A DNA stretch of 64,000 bases from Bog-950 sp044228435 (lineage in GTDB: Bacteria; Bacteroidota; Bacteroidia; Chitinophagales; LD1), in assembly GCA_044228435.1 (NCBI GenBank), contig JBGAUW010000014.1:1-64000 (forward strand). The letters run 5' to 3'. Both the position numbers and the translations under genes were made by a program. The notes beneath the pieces were generated by a model. The model did no database searches. It saw only the letters and a list, made by a program, of their open reading frames with translations, and had not been told where the DNA came from. The number at the start of each line of letters is the position of its first letter. Positions within the stretch are counted from its first letter, which is position 1. Of this stretch, positions 8,897 to 16,344 are shown in pieces.

Positions 8897-10519
8897 TTAC
8901 CTTGCCAGGCGGCGGGCCTCTTTATAAGTAAGGGCTGCGCCAACCAAACCGGCAAACAAAGCGTGCGGATTATACACCGTGCTTTTAAGCTCGGGATGAA
9001 ACTGCACACCTATAAAATGCGGATGTGATGGAATTTCCACAATTTCTACCAAACTATTATCCGGATTTTTTCCGGTAGCCAGCATACCAGCCTGCTCAAA
9101 CTGGGTTAAATAGGTATTGTTAAACTCGAAGCGGTGGCGGTGGCGCTCGCTAATGTGTGCATTTTTATAAAGTTTAAAAGCCAGCGATTTATCGTCTAAA
9201 TCGCAACGGTAGGCTCCAAGGCGCATGGTGCCGCCTTTGTTTACAATTTTCTTTTGGCCTTCCATCATATCAATTACCGGGTAGGGCGTTTCGGGTTCCA
9301 TTTCTGTACTATGGGCACCCTTCATGCCTAATACGTTGCGGGCAAACTCAATTACGGCGCATTGCATACCCAGGCAAATACCAAAGAACGGTATATTGTT
9401 CTCGCGTACATATTTAATGGCTGCTATTTTACCTTCTATACCGCGGTTACCAAAACCCGGTGCAACTAACACACCATGCAGGTGGCCCAGTTTTTCGGCT
9501 ACGTTTTGCTCATCAATATGCTCGGAGTGTATAGGCTCTACTATTACTTTACATTCATGCTGAGTACCGGCATGTATAAACGATTCGTGAATTGATTTAT
9601 AGGCATCCTGCAACTCGATATACTTACCTACCAGGCCAATGCGCACCTCGTGCTGCGGGTTGCGTAGTTTATGTATAAATTCATTCCAGCGTTTAAGATC
9701 GGCAGGTTTTTCGGCGCTTAGTTGTAACTTGCGCAACACCGTAAGGTCAGCCTTCTCTTTAAGCATCTCTAAAGGCACTACATATATACTATCTACATCT
9801 AAAGCCTGTATTACCGAGTCGCGATCCACGTTGCAAAACAGCGCCAGTTTTTTTCGCATCTCATCGGTAAGCTCCATTTCGGTGCGGCATACTAATATAT
9901 CCGGCCTAACTCCAATAGTCTGCAACTCTTTTACCGAGTGTTGGGTAGGTTTTGTTTTAAGCTCTTTGGCACTCTTTAAATACGGTATAAGCGTAAGATG
10001 GCAAACCAGTGTATCGTGCTCTTCCAGTTCCCAGCGTATTTGGCGCAGTGTTTCTATATAAGGCAGAGCCTCTATATCACCTACTGTTCCGCCAATTTCG
10101 GTTATTACAATATCGTACTCACCGGTTTGGCCAAGCATAAGCATCCGGTGCTTAATCTCATCGGTAATATGTGGTATTACCTGTACGGTTTTACCAAGGT
10201 AAGCACCTTCGCGCTCTTTAGTAATAACAGTTTGGTATACCCTGCCGGTGGTAACGTTGTTAGCCTGGCTGGTTGGTATGTTTAAAAATCTTTCGTAGTG
10301 CCCAAGGTCCAAATCGGTTTCGGCACCATCTTCTGTAACATAGCATTCGCCATGCTCATACGGATTAAGGGTTCCGGGATCTACGTTAATATAAGGGTCG
10401 AATTTTTGAATGGTTACGCGGTAACCACGAGCCTGCAAAAGTTTAGCGAGCGATGCGGCAAAAATTCCTTTACCTAAACTGGATGTAACGCCGCCAGTTA
10501 CAAAAATATACTTTGCCAT
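8897..10519 (-). CDS. pyrG: CTP synthase
   Basis: This enzyme converts UTP, ATP and glutamine to CTP, the last step of pyrimidine nucleotide synthesis. The 540-residue protein has the N-terminal amidoligase domain with GGVTSSLGKG (about residues 9-18). Its C-terminal class I glutamine amidotransferase has the nucleophile in FGICLGMQ and the His/Glu pair in VQFHPE. The length is normal. It is probably its own transcription unit. A TAAATTTG -7 element (10537-10544, minus strand) lies 18 bp upstream of the start, with a CTTG -33 element 19 bp further. Confidence 0.97.
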   Translation of the reverse strand: MAKYIFVTGGVTSSLGKGIFAASLAKLLQARGYRVTIQKFDPYINVDPGTLNPYEHGECYVTEDGAETDLDLGHYERFLNIPTSQANNVTTGRVYQTVITKEREGAYLGKTVQVIPHITDEIKHRMLMLGQTGEYDIVITEIGGTVGDIEALPYIETLRQIRWELEEHDTLVCHLTLIPYLKSAKELKTKPTQHSVKELQTIGVRPDILVCRTEMELTDEMRKKLALFCNVDRDSVIQALDVDSIYVVPLEMLKEKADLTVLRKLQLSAEKPADLKRWNEFIHKLRNPQHEVRIGLVGKYIELQDAYKSIHESFIHAGTQHECKVIVEPIHSEHIDEQNVAEKLGHLHGVLVAPGFGNRGIEGKIAAIKYVRENNIPFFGICLGMQCAVIEFARNVLGMKGAHSTEMEPETPYPVIDMMEGQKKIVNKGGTMRLGAYRCDLDDKSLAFKLYKNAHISERHRHRFEFNNTYLTQFEQAGMLATGKNPDNSLVEIVEIPSHPHFIGVQFHPELKSTVYNPHALFAGLVGAALTYKEARRLAR

Positions 10520-10536
10520 TGATTAAAAGGGTTTCG

Positions 10537-10567
10537 CAAATTTATACCGATTACGCTAAGTAACAAG
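10537..10567 (-). promoter_or_regulatory. Candidate pyrG promoter
   Basis: On the minus strand TAAATTTG (10537-10544) matches the TAnnTTTG -7 box. A CTTG (10564-10567), one base off TTTG, sits 19 bp upstream. The distance to the pyrG ATG is short, giving a leader of about 10 bases. Confidence 0.5.
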
Positions 10568-11065
10568 GCAAAACATAAAATTAACCACTAACACCCTGTG
10601 GGTAAAAAACACCGGATATTTTTAAAGTAATGAAAGCCTCCATAATCGTAAAAAAAAGCAACTAAAAACAAGGCAATACTTGCTAAAAAAGTGAATACAA
10701 ATGTATTTACATCGGCAGAGCACTTTTAACTGATAGTTACCTGGTGCCTGCTTCAATTTGTAAGTATCCCTTTCAAAAAAAATACATTCTACAATAAGTC
10801 CATTTTACCTAATTCCCCCAAAAAACGACCTAATTCAAAGTTTTTATCACCAAATTCAAAGTTGGCAGAAATGGTAAAAAAATGAATACCATATTTACTT
10901 GCAGAAAAGCAATGCAGCCCATTGCACCCATGACACCACGGCTTGTTCTGCGAACGGCCCGCACTGAGAGATATTGATTGTAAATTTTAAGAACTGGAAA
11001 TTCCGCCGGCGGCCTGCTTAACAGGCCACGACACGGAGTATTTAATAATTGACTAAATCCAACCC
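10568..11065. other. Long intergenic region upstream of the LuxR-type regulator
   Basis: About 500 bp without a supportable gene. It has two small hairpins, GCAATG/CATTGC at 10909-10925 and GGCCTG/CAGGCC at 11011-11027. The second sits 38 bp before the regulator's ATG in a locally GC-rich stretch. The region could be a structured 5' leader or hold regulatory sites for the divergent pyrG and regulator genes. I recognise no riboswitch. Confidence 0.4.
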
Positions 11066-11758
11066 ATGTCTGCTATTAAAATTCTTGCAATTGACAATTC
11101 GCCACTTTTTTTACACGGCCTTTTAGCCTGTTTAAGGCAAATGCCCTTGGTTGCAAAAGCCGATGGCTGCCAAAACCGCCACCAATTGTTTGAAAAACTA
11201 AATACCCTACAGCCGCAACTGGTATTTGCAGAGTTAAGCACCAGCAGTACAGGGCCCGAAGGCATTACCATTTGCAACGAAATAAGCAGCCGCTATAAAA
11301 ATGTTTTTGTGGCCGCAATTTGTGCCGAAAGCACAGCGGCAGTAATTAAACACGCTTACCAACAGGGAGCACGGGCTTTTTTTGACAAAGATGTGGAGCC
11401 CGGCACACTACAAAAGTTTTTAAATGCATTTTGCCGCAACGCAATTGAAGACTACTATACGGTAGTTGCTCAAGTACCCGAAAGGCGCATTAATACTTTA
11501 AATACTGCACAGAAATTGCTTTCGGTGCTTACCCGCCGGGAGCGGGAGGTAATGGAATTAATAGTAAAGGGTGCTACCCACCTGGAAATTGAACAAGAAT
11601 TAAACGTAACTTACGATACTTATAAAAGCCACCATGCCCGGATACTGAAAAAAATGGAGTTAAAAAACGATGTAGCACTTACAAGGTTTGCTTTAAAGCA
11701 CACTTTATTTGCACCAGAAACTGAAACACAGCCAGAGCTGTTAATGCGCAGCGCTTAA
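11066..11758 (+). CDS. NarL/LuxR-type response regulator with Glu in place of the phosphoacceptor Asp
   Basis: A 230-residue DNA-binding protein with an N-terminal receiver-like domain (about 4-120) and a C-terminal LuxR helix-turn-helix (about 150-215, with LTRREREVMELIVKG and the recognition helix near YDTYKSHHARILKKM). In the receiver the usual acidic pair is D10-N11. The phosphoacceptor position, in the LVFAEL stretch, is Glu56 instead of Asp, while the conserved Lys near FFDKD is kept. Glu here often mimics the phosphorylated state in engineered receivers, so the protein may act without a kinase. No histidine kinase is adjacent. The target genes are unknown. Confidence 0.85.
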   Translation: MSAIKILAIDNSPLFLHGLLACLRQMPLVAKADGCQNRHQLFEKLNTLQPQLVFAELSTSSTGPEGITICNEISSRYKNVFVAAICAESTAAVIKHAYQQGARAFFDKDVEPGTLQKFLNAFCRNAIEDYYTVVAQVPERRINTLNTAQKLLSVLTRREREVMELIVKGATHLEIEQELNVTYDTYKSHHARILKKMELKNDVALTRFALKHTLFAPETETQPELLMRSA

Positions 11759-11997
11759 AATGCGCTTAACATTATTAGCTCCTACTACTTAAATAATGGC
11801 CCACCGGTGCCGGTATCTTATTTTTGCTACACTTCCATACCCCATATTTACAAGTCATAAATTTTTAGGCAGCAAAACCTGTCGTTTTAAACAATTCCCC
11901 CTATGAGTTTTTTTTAACAAGCCAATTTGGATTGGGTTGAAAAAAGGGGATAATCGGTCGTTTTAAGGCATTTTTTCGTAACAGGCAGGTTTAAAAA
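11759..11997. other. Intergenic region
   Basis: Nothing supportable apart from AT-rich sequence leading into the promoter at 11998. The stretch reads as regulatory or spacer DNA between the regulator and the small basic-protein gene. Confidence 0.35.
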
Positions 11998-12029
11998 TTT
12001 GCAGTAACTAAATAATTAATATAGATTTG
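11998..12029 (+). promoter_or_regulatory. Strong Bacteroidota-type promoter for the 47-residue basic protein
   Basis: TTTG at 11998-12001 and TAGATTTG at 12022-12029, separated by 20 bp, match the consensus fully. The ATG at 12053 follows 24 bp after the -7 box, leaving an A-rich leader. Confidence 0.8.
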
Positions 12030-12052
12030 GTTAAACTAAAAAAATTAAACCC

Positions 12053-12196
12053 ATGGCAAAAAAAGCAAAAACTGTTACCCACAAGCAAACCGTTTACTTA
12101 AACAAAGCAACCGGTCGTTTCGCCTCGGCTAAATACGCAAAGCAATACCCTGCAAAGGTTTTGCGTAAATCAATTACAATTACCAAAAAGGCGTAA
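12053..12196 (+). CDS. Small very basic protein of unknown function, 47 residues
   Basis: The ORF starts MAKKAKTVTHKQ and ends SITITKKA. About a quarter of its residues are Lys or Arg, with almost no acidic residues, so the predicted charge is strongly positive. A central GRFASAKYAKQYP stretch looks like a compact motif. There is no signal peptide. The gene has a consensus promoter 24 bp upstream and a strong terminator about 80 bp downstream, so it is a monocistronic and probably well expressed unit. Its composition suits a nucleic-acid- or ribosome-associated protein, but that is inference. I do not recognise a named family. Confidence 0.75.
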   Translation: MAKKAKTVTHKQTVYLNKATGRFASAKYAKQYPAKVLRKSITITKKA

Positions 12197-12276
12197 ATTT
12201 CTACTCTTTTCCCGCTTTTCTGTTTGTTTGTGCGGTTAGTAAAAAAACTATAGCTTAAATTATATTCAGATTAGCA

Positions 12277-12311
12277 ATAAAAAAGCCCCGCTTAATGCAG
12301 GGCTTTTTTAT
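12277..12311 (+). terminator. Bidirectional terminator
   Basis: Stem AAAAAAGCCC-GC / GC-GGGCTTTTTT around a short TTAAT loop, with A-run and T-run on either side. It terminates the small basic-protein gene and the converging protease gene that ends at 12317. Confidence 0.88.
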
Positions 12312-12316
12312 TTTAC

Positions 12317-13945
12317 CTATTGCAGGCTTTGCACTGCCTTTAACAAAACGGCATCGTCGGAGTTGGCAATATTGTAGTATCCGTCCATTCGCCATAGTTG
12401 CTTGGCAAAAAATGCTTTTAGGTTAAGCTTCACTCTTTCTTCCACTTTCTTTTCGCGGGCAGCGTTGCGTTTTAGGCCTGCACTTTCGGCATAGGCATAA
12501 AAATCTTTTTCAAGCTCGCCGGTAATTACAAATCCCTTTTTAAAATCGCTTACTGTTTTATATCCATCCAGCAAATTCTCATTTTTCGATGAGTATTTGT
12601 ATACAAACTCGGGTATAAACGAACGCACTGTATAAAAATATTCGTTGTCGCCGCTGGTATCCATAGGCACAAAAATATCGGGCCTTATTCCTCCCCCGCC
12701 ATATACGCGCTTGCCCTTACTGGTTTGGTAAACGGTGGTATCGGTGCTGGCAATGCTATCTTCATGCACAAATTCGCCACGGGCTATGCGCAGGGGTATA
12801 TCGTTATAATATTCCTCAAGCCCCTTGTCATATGAGCGTTGTATACAACGGCCAGATGGCGTATAATAGCGGGCAACCGTTAAACGGATGGCAGAGTTAT
12901 CGGGCAAATCGTATTGCTCTTGCACCAAACCTTTACCAAACGATGTTCGGCCTACTATTGTTCCGCGATCCCAATCCTGAACCGCACCCGAAAGAATTTC
13001 GCTGGCCGAGGCCGACCCCTGGTCGATTAATATTGCCAAAGGGCCTTTTTCAAACAATCCATCTTTGCTTGCTTTGTAATCCTGGCGGTCGTAAGCTTTA
13101 CCGTTGGTATACACCAATAGTTTTTCGCCGCTAATCAACTCATCGGCAATGCTGGTGGCAGCCTGTAAATACCCACCGGGGTTTCCGCGCAAATCAATTA
13201 CCAGCTTCTTTAAACCCTGTGTTTGCAGGTCTCTTACCTTTTCGGCAAACTCTTTATGGGTGGTAGCGCTAAACTGGCCAATGCGTATGTAGCCTACTTC
13301 ATCATTTATCATGTAAGCAGCATCTACACTATACAACGGTATTTTATCGCGCGAAATATCAAAGTCTCTTAATTTATTATTACTGCTGCGCAGCACCGAT
13401 ACTTTTACGTTGGTACCTTTAGGCCCGCGCAGGCGGTGTTTTACTTCGGTATCTTTTATTTTAATACCCGCTACCACGCTATCGTCTATTTTAATAATAC
13501 GGTCGCCGGCTTTTATGCCTACCAGTTCCGATGGGCCGCCCGCAATGGCGTTAACCACCGTAATAGTATCCTGCACTATAAAAAACTCAATACCTATACC
13601 TTCAAAGTTACCTTCCAGCCCCTCGTTCATTTCGCTAACATCCTGTGCCGGTATATATACCGAGTGCGGATCGAGGTTAGAGAGCATCTTATCAATCGTT
13701 TTATCCATTAACTGCGTGCGGTTAATGGTATCCACATACTTCTGGTCTATGTAATTAAGTATATCTTCAATTTTATCGTAGCTGTGGCTGGTAATGGCCT
13801 GCTTACCGCTGGTAATAGTGTTTATTACAAAACCCAGCATTATACCAAACGATAGTATTAGTGCATATATAAAGGGCTTATAAGGGTTGGTAGCTTGCTG
13901 CTTGCGGTATGAGAAAGGAGGAAGTTTTTCTTCGTTGTTATCCAT
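12317..13945 (-). CDS. S41 family C-terminal processing peptidase
   Basis: This is a periplasmic serine protease that trims or degrades proteins from their C-termini. The 542-residue product has an N-terminal membrane anchor (about 22-45), a helical lead domain and a PDZ domain (about 115-185, with the carboxylate-binding GIGIEF stretch). The S41 catalytic domain follows, with the nucleophile in GSASASEIL and the general-base Lys in TSFGKGLVQ. The length matches CtpA-type enzymes of Bacteroidota. Its natural substrates are unknown. It converges on the small basic-protein gene and shares its terminator. Confidence 0.93.
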   Translation of the reverse strand: MDNNEEKLPPFSYRKQQATNPYKPFIYALILSFGIMLGFVINTITSGKQAITSHSYDKIEDILNYIDQKYVDTINRTQLMDKTIDKMLSNLDPHSVYIPAQDVSEMNEGLEGNFEGIGIEFFIVQDTITVVNAIAGGPSELVGIKAGDRIIKIDDSVVAGIKIKDTEVKHRLRGPKGTNVKVSVLRSSNNKLRDFDISRDKIPLYSVDAAYMINDEVGYIRIGQFSATTHKEFAEKVRDLQTQGLKKLVIDLRGNPGGYLQAATSIADELISGEKLLVYTNGKAYDRQDYKASKDGLFEKGPLAILIDQGSASASEILSGAVQDWDRGTIVGRTSFGKGLVQEQYDLPDNSAIRLTVARYYTPSGRCIQRSYDKGLEEYYNDIPLRIARGEFVHEDSIASTDTTVYQTSKGKRVYGGGGIRPDIFVPMDTSGDNEYFYTVRSFIPEFVYKYSSKNENLLDGYKTVSDFKKGFVITGELEKDFYAYAESAGLKRNAAREKKVEERVKLNLKAFFAKQLWRMDGYYNIANSDDAVLLKAVQSLQ

Positions 13946-14040
13946 TAAACATTTCTATTAAAACGCTAAAATAAAATTTAGCTTATCATATTGGTTGTTA
14001 CAGATTGTTATACTGCAATTCTAATTCCATCTCAGTGTTT

Positions 14041-14123
14041 AGTCATCCGATGACTTCTATAACCAATGGCTCGACTTTAAATCTGAATAGCTCCCGCTAT
14101 AACCGAGAAGTCATCGGATGACT
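14041..14123. repeat. REP-like element: perfect 18-bp inverted repeat whose arms are themselves palindromic
   Basis: The left arm AGTCATCCGATGACTTCT (14041-14058) is repeated exactly in inverse orientation at 14106-14123, with 47 bp between. Each arm contains its own hairpin, AGTCATC-C-GATGACT. This double palindrome is the layout of REP/BIME elements moved by TnpA-REP (RAYT) proteins. No such transposase is in the window, and I saw no further copy here. Confidence 0.75.
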
Positions 14124-14140
14124 CCTCCCCTCCCACTCAA

Positions 14141-14174
14141 AAAAAATCCCCGCCGGGTAAACAGGCAGGGATTT
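14141..14174 (-). terminator. Terminator of the 14199 gene
   Basis: Stem AAATCCC-GCC / GGC-GGGATTT with a short loop. On the minus strand it is followed by a T-run (the A-run at 14139-14146 on the plus strand). Confidence 0.8.
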
Positions 14175-14198
14175 ATAAAGTTTAATGCTAGCTACCAA

Positions 14199-14705
14199 TT
14201 AAAAGTCGTCTACACTTGTATTCTTCTTATAATCTTCGCTTGCCTGCCAGCTACTTTCAATAGTAAGCTCAAAGCGCGATTTGGTAATTTCTTTTAAAGT
14301 AAAGGTTACATCTTTAACCAACCATTGCATAATGTGGCTATCGTCTACCCAGCTTTCGTTACGGAAATCGCCGAATTTGTAGGTAAGAATGAAACGCATT
14401 TGCTCTACCTGGTCTAAACCACCTTGTAAAAACACTTTGTAAAAGCGGTTCTCATCGTTAAAAATATAAAGCACTTTATCCAGCTTTACAGCACCCAGCA
14501 TCTGGTCGTCGCCCTGTAAAAAATAAGCGTTTTTAATAAGCGACATACGGTCCTTGGTAAACTCAAGTTTTTTGCCGTCGCGGTAAACAGAGTCGATAGG
14601 CGTGCCCCAGAAGATATTTCTAAAATCAAGCACTCCCTGGCTTTCTGCGCTAAACCCTGAGTAAGCGAAGCCGATAAGGCAAATGGCTAAAAGCAGTTTT
14701 TTCAT
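14199..14705 (-). CDS. Secreted protein of unknown function, 168 residues
   Basis: The start at 14705 gives a clean signal peptide (MKKLLLAICLIGFAYSGFSA). An upstream in-frame ATG at 14747 would add 14 residues with no such character. The mature protein begins near an FRNIFWGTPIDSV stretch, a wording seen in several Bacteroidota periplasmic proteins. The rest is a mix of beta-strands and polar residues, without catalytic motifs or membrane segments. It is probably periplasmic or attached to the outer membrane. It has its own terminator downstream and the sterol-desaturase-family gene upstream at 14832. Confidence 0.75.
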   Translation of the reverse strand: MKKLLLAICLIGFAYSGFSAESQGVLDFRNIFWGTPIDSVYRDGKKLEFTKDRMSLIKNAYFLQGDDQMLGAVKLDKVLYIFNDENRFYKVFLQGGLDQVEQMRFILTYKFGDFRNESWVDDSHIMQWLVKDVTFTLKEITKSRFELTIESSWQASEDYKKNTSVDDF

Positions 14706-14831
14706 TTGTAGTTTCGTTTTGATTAAAATGAGAACGCGAATATGCAATTTTTCCGTATTTGCAACGGCTAATTATTTTATTGCCTTATGTGGATAACCAC
14801 AAGCAGGTTTTAACCTTTAAAAACAACAAAA

Positions 14832-16088
14832 TTATTCGGCCAGGGAGTTGGTGGCCACCTTATTGCGCCCGCTAAAGTACGAGTAGCTAAAAAATATTAC
14901 ACAGGCGGCAAACGCTATTGACGATACTATAATAGTAAAGTTAAACCAGTTTAAATACCAAAAATAGTAGAAGGTATTAAGACTTACCATTATCAATACC
15001 AGCCTTGCATACTCGGCATACACTACCCACTTTTTATTTTCAAAAATGGCACCGGTTATTAGCATGGTTATCATTAGCAATAAAAAGAAAACCGTTTTGT
15101 AAAACAGCGTTATCTCTTTAAAGTGGCTCATATACATTACCGCACCGCCCAGCATTATAAAGTATTGCAGCACCACATATATTTTAAAGTAAACGTTGGT
15201 ATCGGCATCGTATTTCTCTACATGCGTTTTAGCGGGGTCGGGTATGGGTTGGGTACCGCCCATATAGTCGGGCAGCCAGCCGGGTGCAGCAAATATCATT
15301 CTAAGCTTATCGGCCGCCTTCATGTTGCGGGCCTTTTGCCACATCTCTAAAAAATAGTGGGTGTTGGCCCATACCGGGTTCCAGCTTTTTAGCTGGGTGG
15401 TAACGCCGTAGTAAATAGGCACGTTATCTTCCTCTTCTACAAAAGTGCCAAACATACGGTCCCATATCATAAACACGCCCGCGTGGTTCTTATCAATGTA
15501 TTTGGGGTTAGTAGCATGGTGCACCCGGTGGTGGCTGGGGGTGTTAAACCAATACTCTATCCAGGGGTGAAACTTATAGATGGCCTTGGTATGTATAGGG
15601 AACTGGTACAGGGTTTGAACCACCGCCGCCAGGCCAAATATTTTAGGGTCGAAACCCATTAGCGGTATGGGCAGAAAAATTACAAAGGCCAAAATGTTGT
15701 GAAACCACGATTGGCGCAATGCCACACTTAAATTATACTCCTCGCTTTGGTGGTGTACACTGTGCGCCGCCCAAAACACATTCATTTCGTGCCCCCAGCG
15801 GTGCGCCCAGTAAAAAAAGAAATCGAAGGTTATTAAACACAGCACAAAGCTCCACCACGTTGCCGGTATATGAAAAAACGCGTAGTTCTTATATATAACA
15901 TAATACACGCCCAGCAAAAAGGCCTTGCTAAGCAGGCTCCACAGCTGCTGGCCAAGGCCAATTACCAAATTATTTACCGAATCGTTCAGCCTGTACCAGT
16001 TTTTTTGGCGGCTGTAACCATAAAACCACTCCACGCCCATGGCCAAAAAAAAGAAGGGAATAACAAGTAAAATATAAGCAGGGTTCAT
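14832..16088 (-). CDS. Fatty acid hydroxylase superfamily membrane enzyme, alkylglycerol monooxygenase-like
   Basis: A 418-residue integral membrane di-iron enzyme. It has about eight hydrophobic segments and the His clusters of the superfamily: HRWGHEMN, then HSVHHQ, then HHRVHH further on. The stretch around the second cluster, HHQSEEYNLSVALRQS, closely follows the wording I know from animal alkylglycerol monooxygenase (AGMO/TMEM195), which cleaves ether lipids. An ether-lipid or alkyl-lipid substrate is therefore a reasonable guess, while sterol or sphingolipid substrates cannot be excluded. The C-terminal ~120 residues add further membrane helices, as in AGMO. No lipid gene is adjacent. 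Confidence 0.85.
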   Translation of the reverse strand: MNPAYILLVIPFFFLAMGVEWFYGYSRQKNWYRLNDSVNNLVIGLGQQLWSLLSKAFLLGVYYVIYKNYAFFHIPATWWSFVLCLITFDFFFYWAHRWGHEMNVFWAAHSVHHQSEEYNLSVALRQSWFHNILAFVIFLPIPLMGFDPKIFGLAAVVQTLYQFPIHTKAIYKFHPWIEYWFNTPSHHRVHHATNPKYIDKNHAGVFMIWDRMFGTFVEEEDNVPIYYGVTTQLKSWNPVWANTHYFLEMWQKARNMKAADKLRMIFAAPGWLPDYMGGTQPIPDPAKTHVEKYDADTNVYFKIYVVLQYFIMLGGAVMYMSHFKEITLFYKTVFFLLLMITMLITGAIFENKKWVVYAEYARLVLIMVSLNTFYYFWYLNWFNFTIIVSSIAFAACVIFFSYSYFSGRNKVATNSLAE

Positions 16089-16344
16089 CGCTCAATTATT
16101 AAAAGGCACCATCAATATTGCTACGGCGCTACTAAATTAAATTATGCTTTGGTACTTGTCAATTATTTGCCAAACAAAAATTTCGAGGCAGCAAATTTTG
16201 CCCTTAAAGTGCGCTCCCCTACCACCGGTAATGCTATATAATACATTTTTGGGAGGCTTGTTTCATCCCGATATTTCGGGAAGACTGCGTATATTAAAAA
16301 ATAAACGCCTTTGTTTTTATTGGAACATAATTACTTATTAGCAC
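16089..16344. other. Intergenic region with a small hairpin
   Basis: A perfect TCCCGA/TCGGGA hairpin with a four-base loop lies at 16266-16281. The open frame across part of this stretch on the plus strand has no coding character, so I treat the region as non-coding. Confidence 0.4.

Noticed and set aside
9639..10061. Plus-strand 140-residue Ser-rich frame
   Set aside because: Antisense to the conserved pyrG coding sequence.
16144..16341. Plus-strand 65-residue frame
   Set aside because: No start context, domain or codon pattern typical of the neighbours. It contains a small hairpin and is treated as intergenic.
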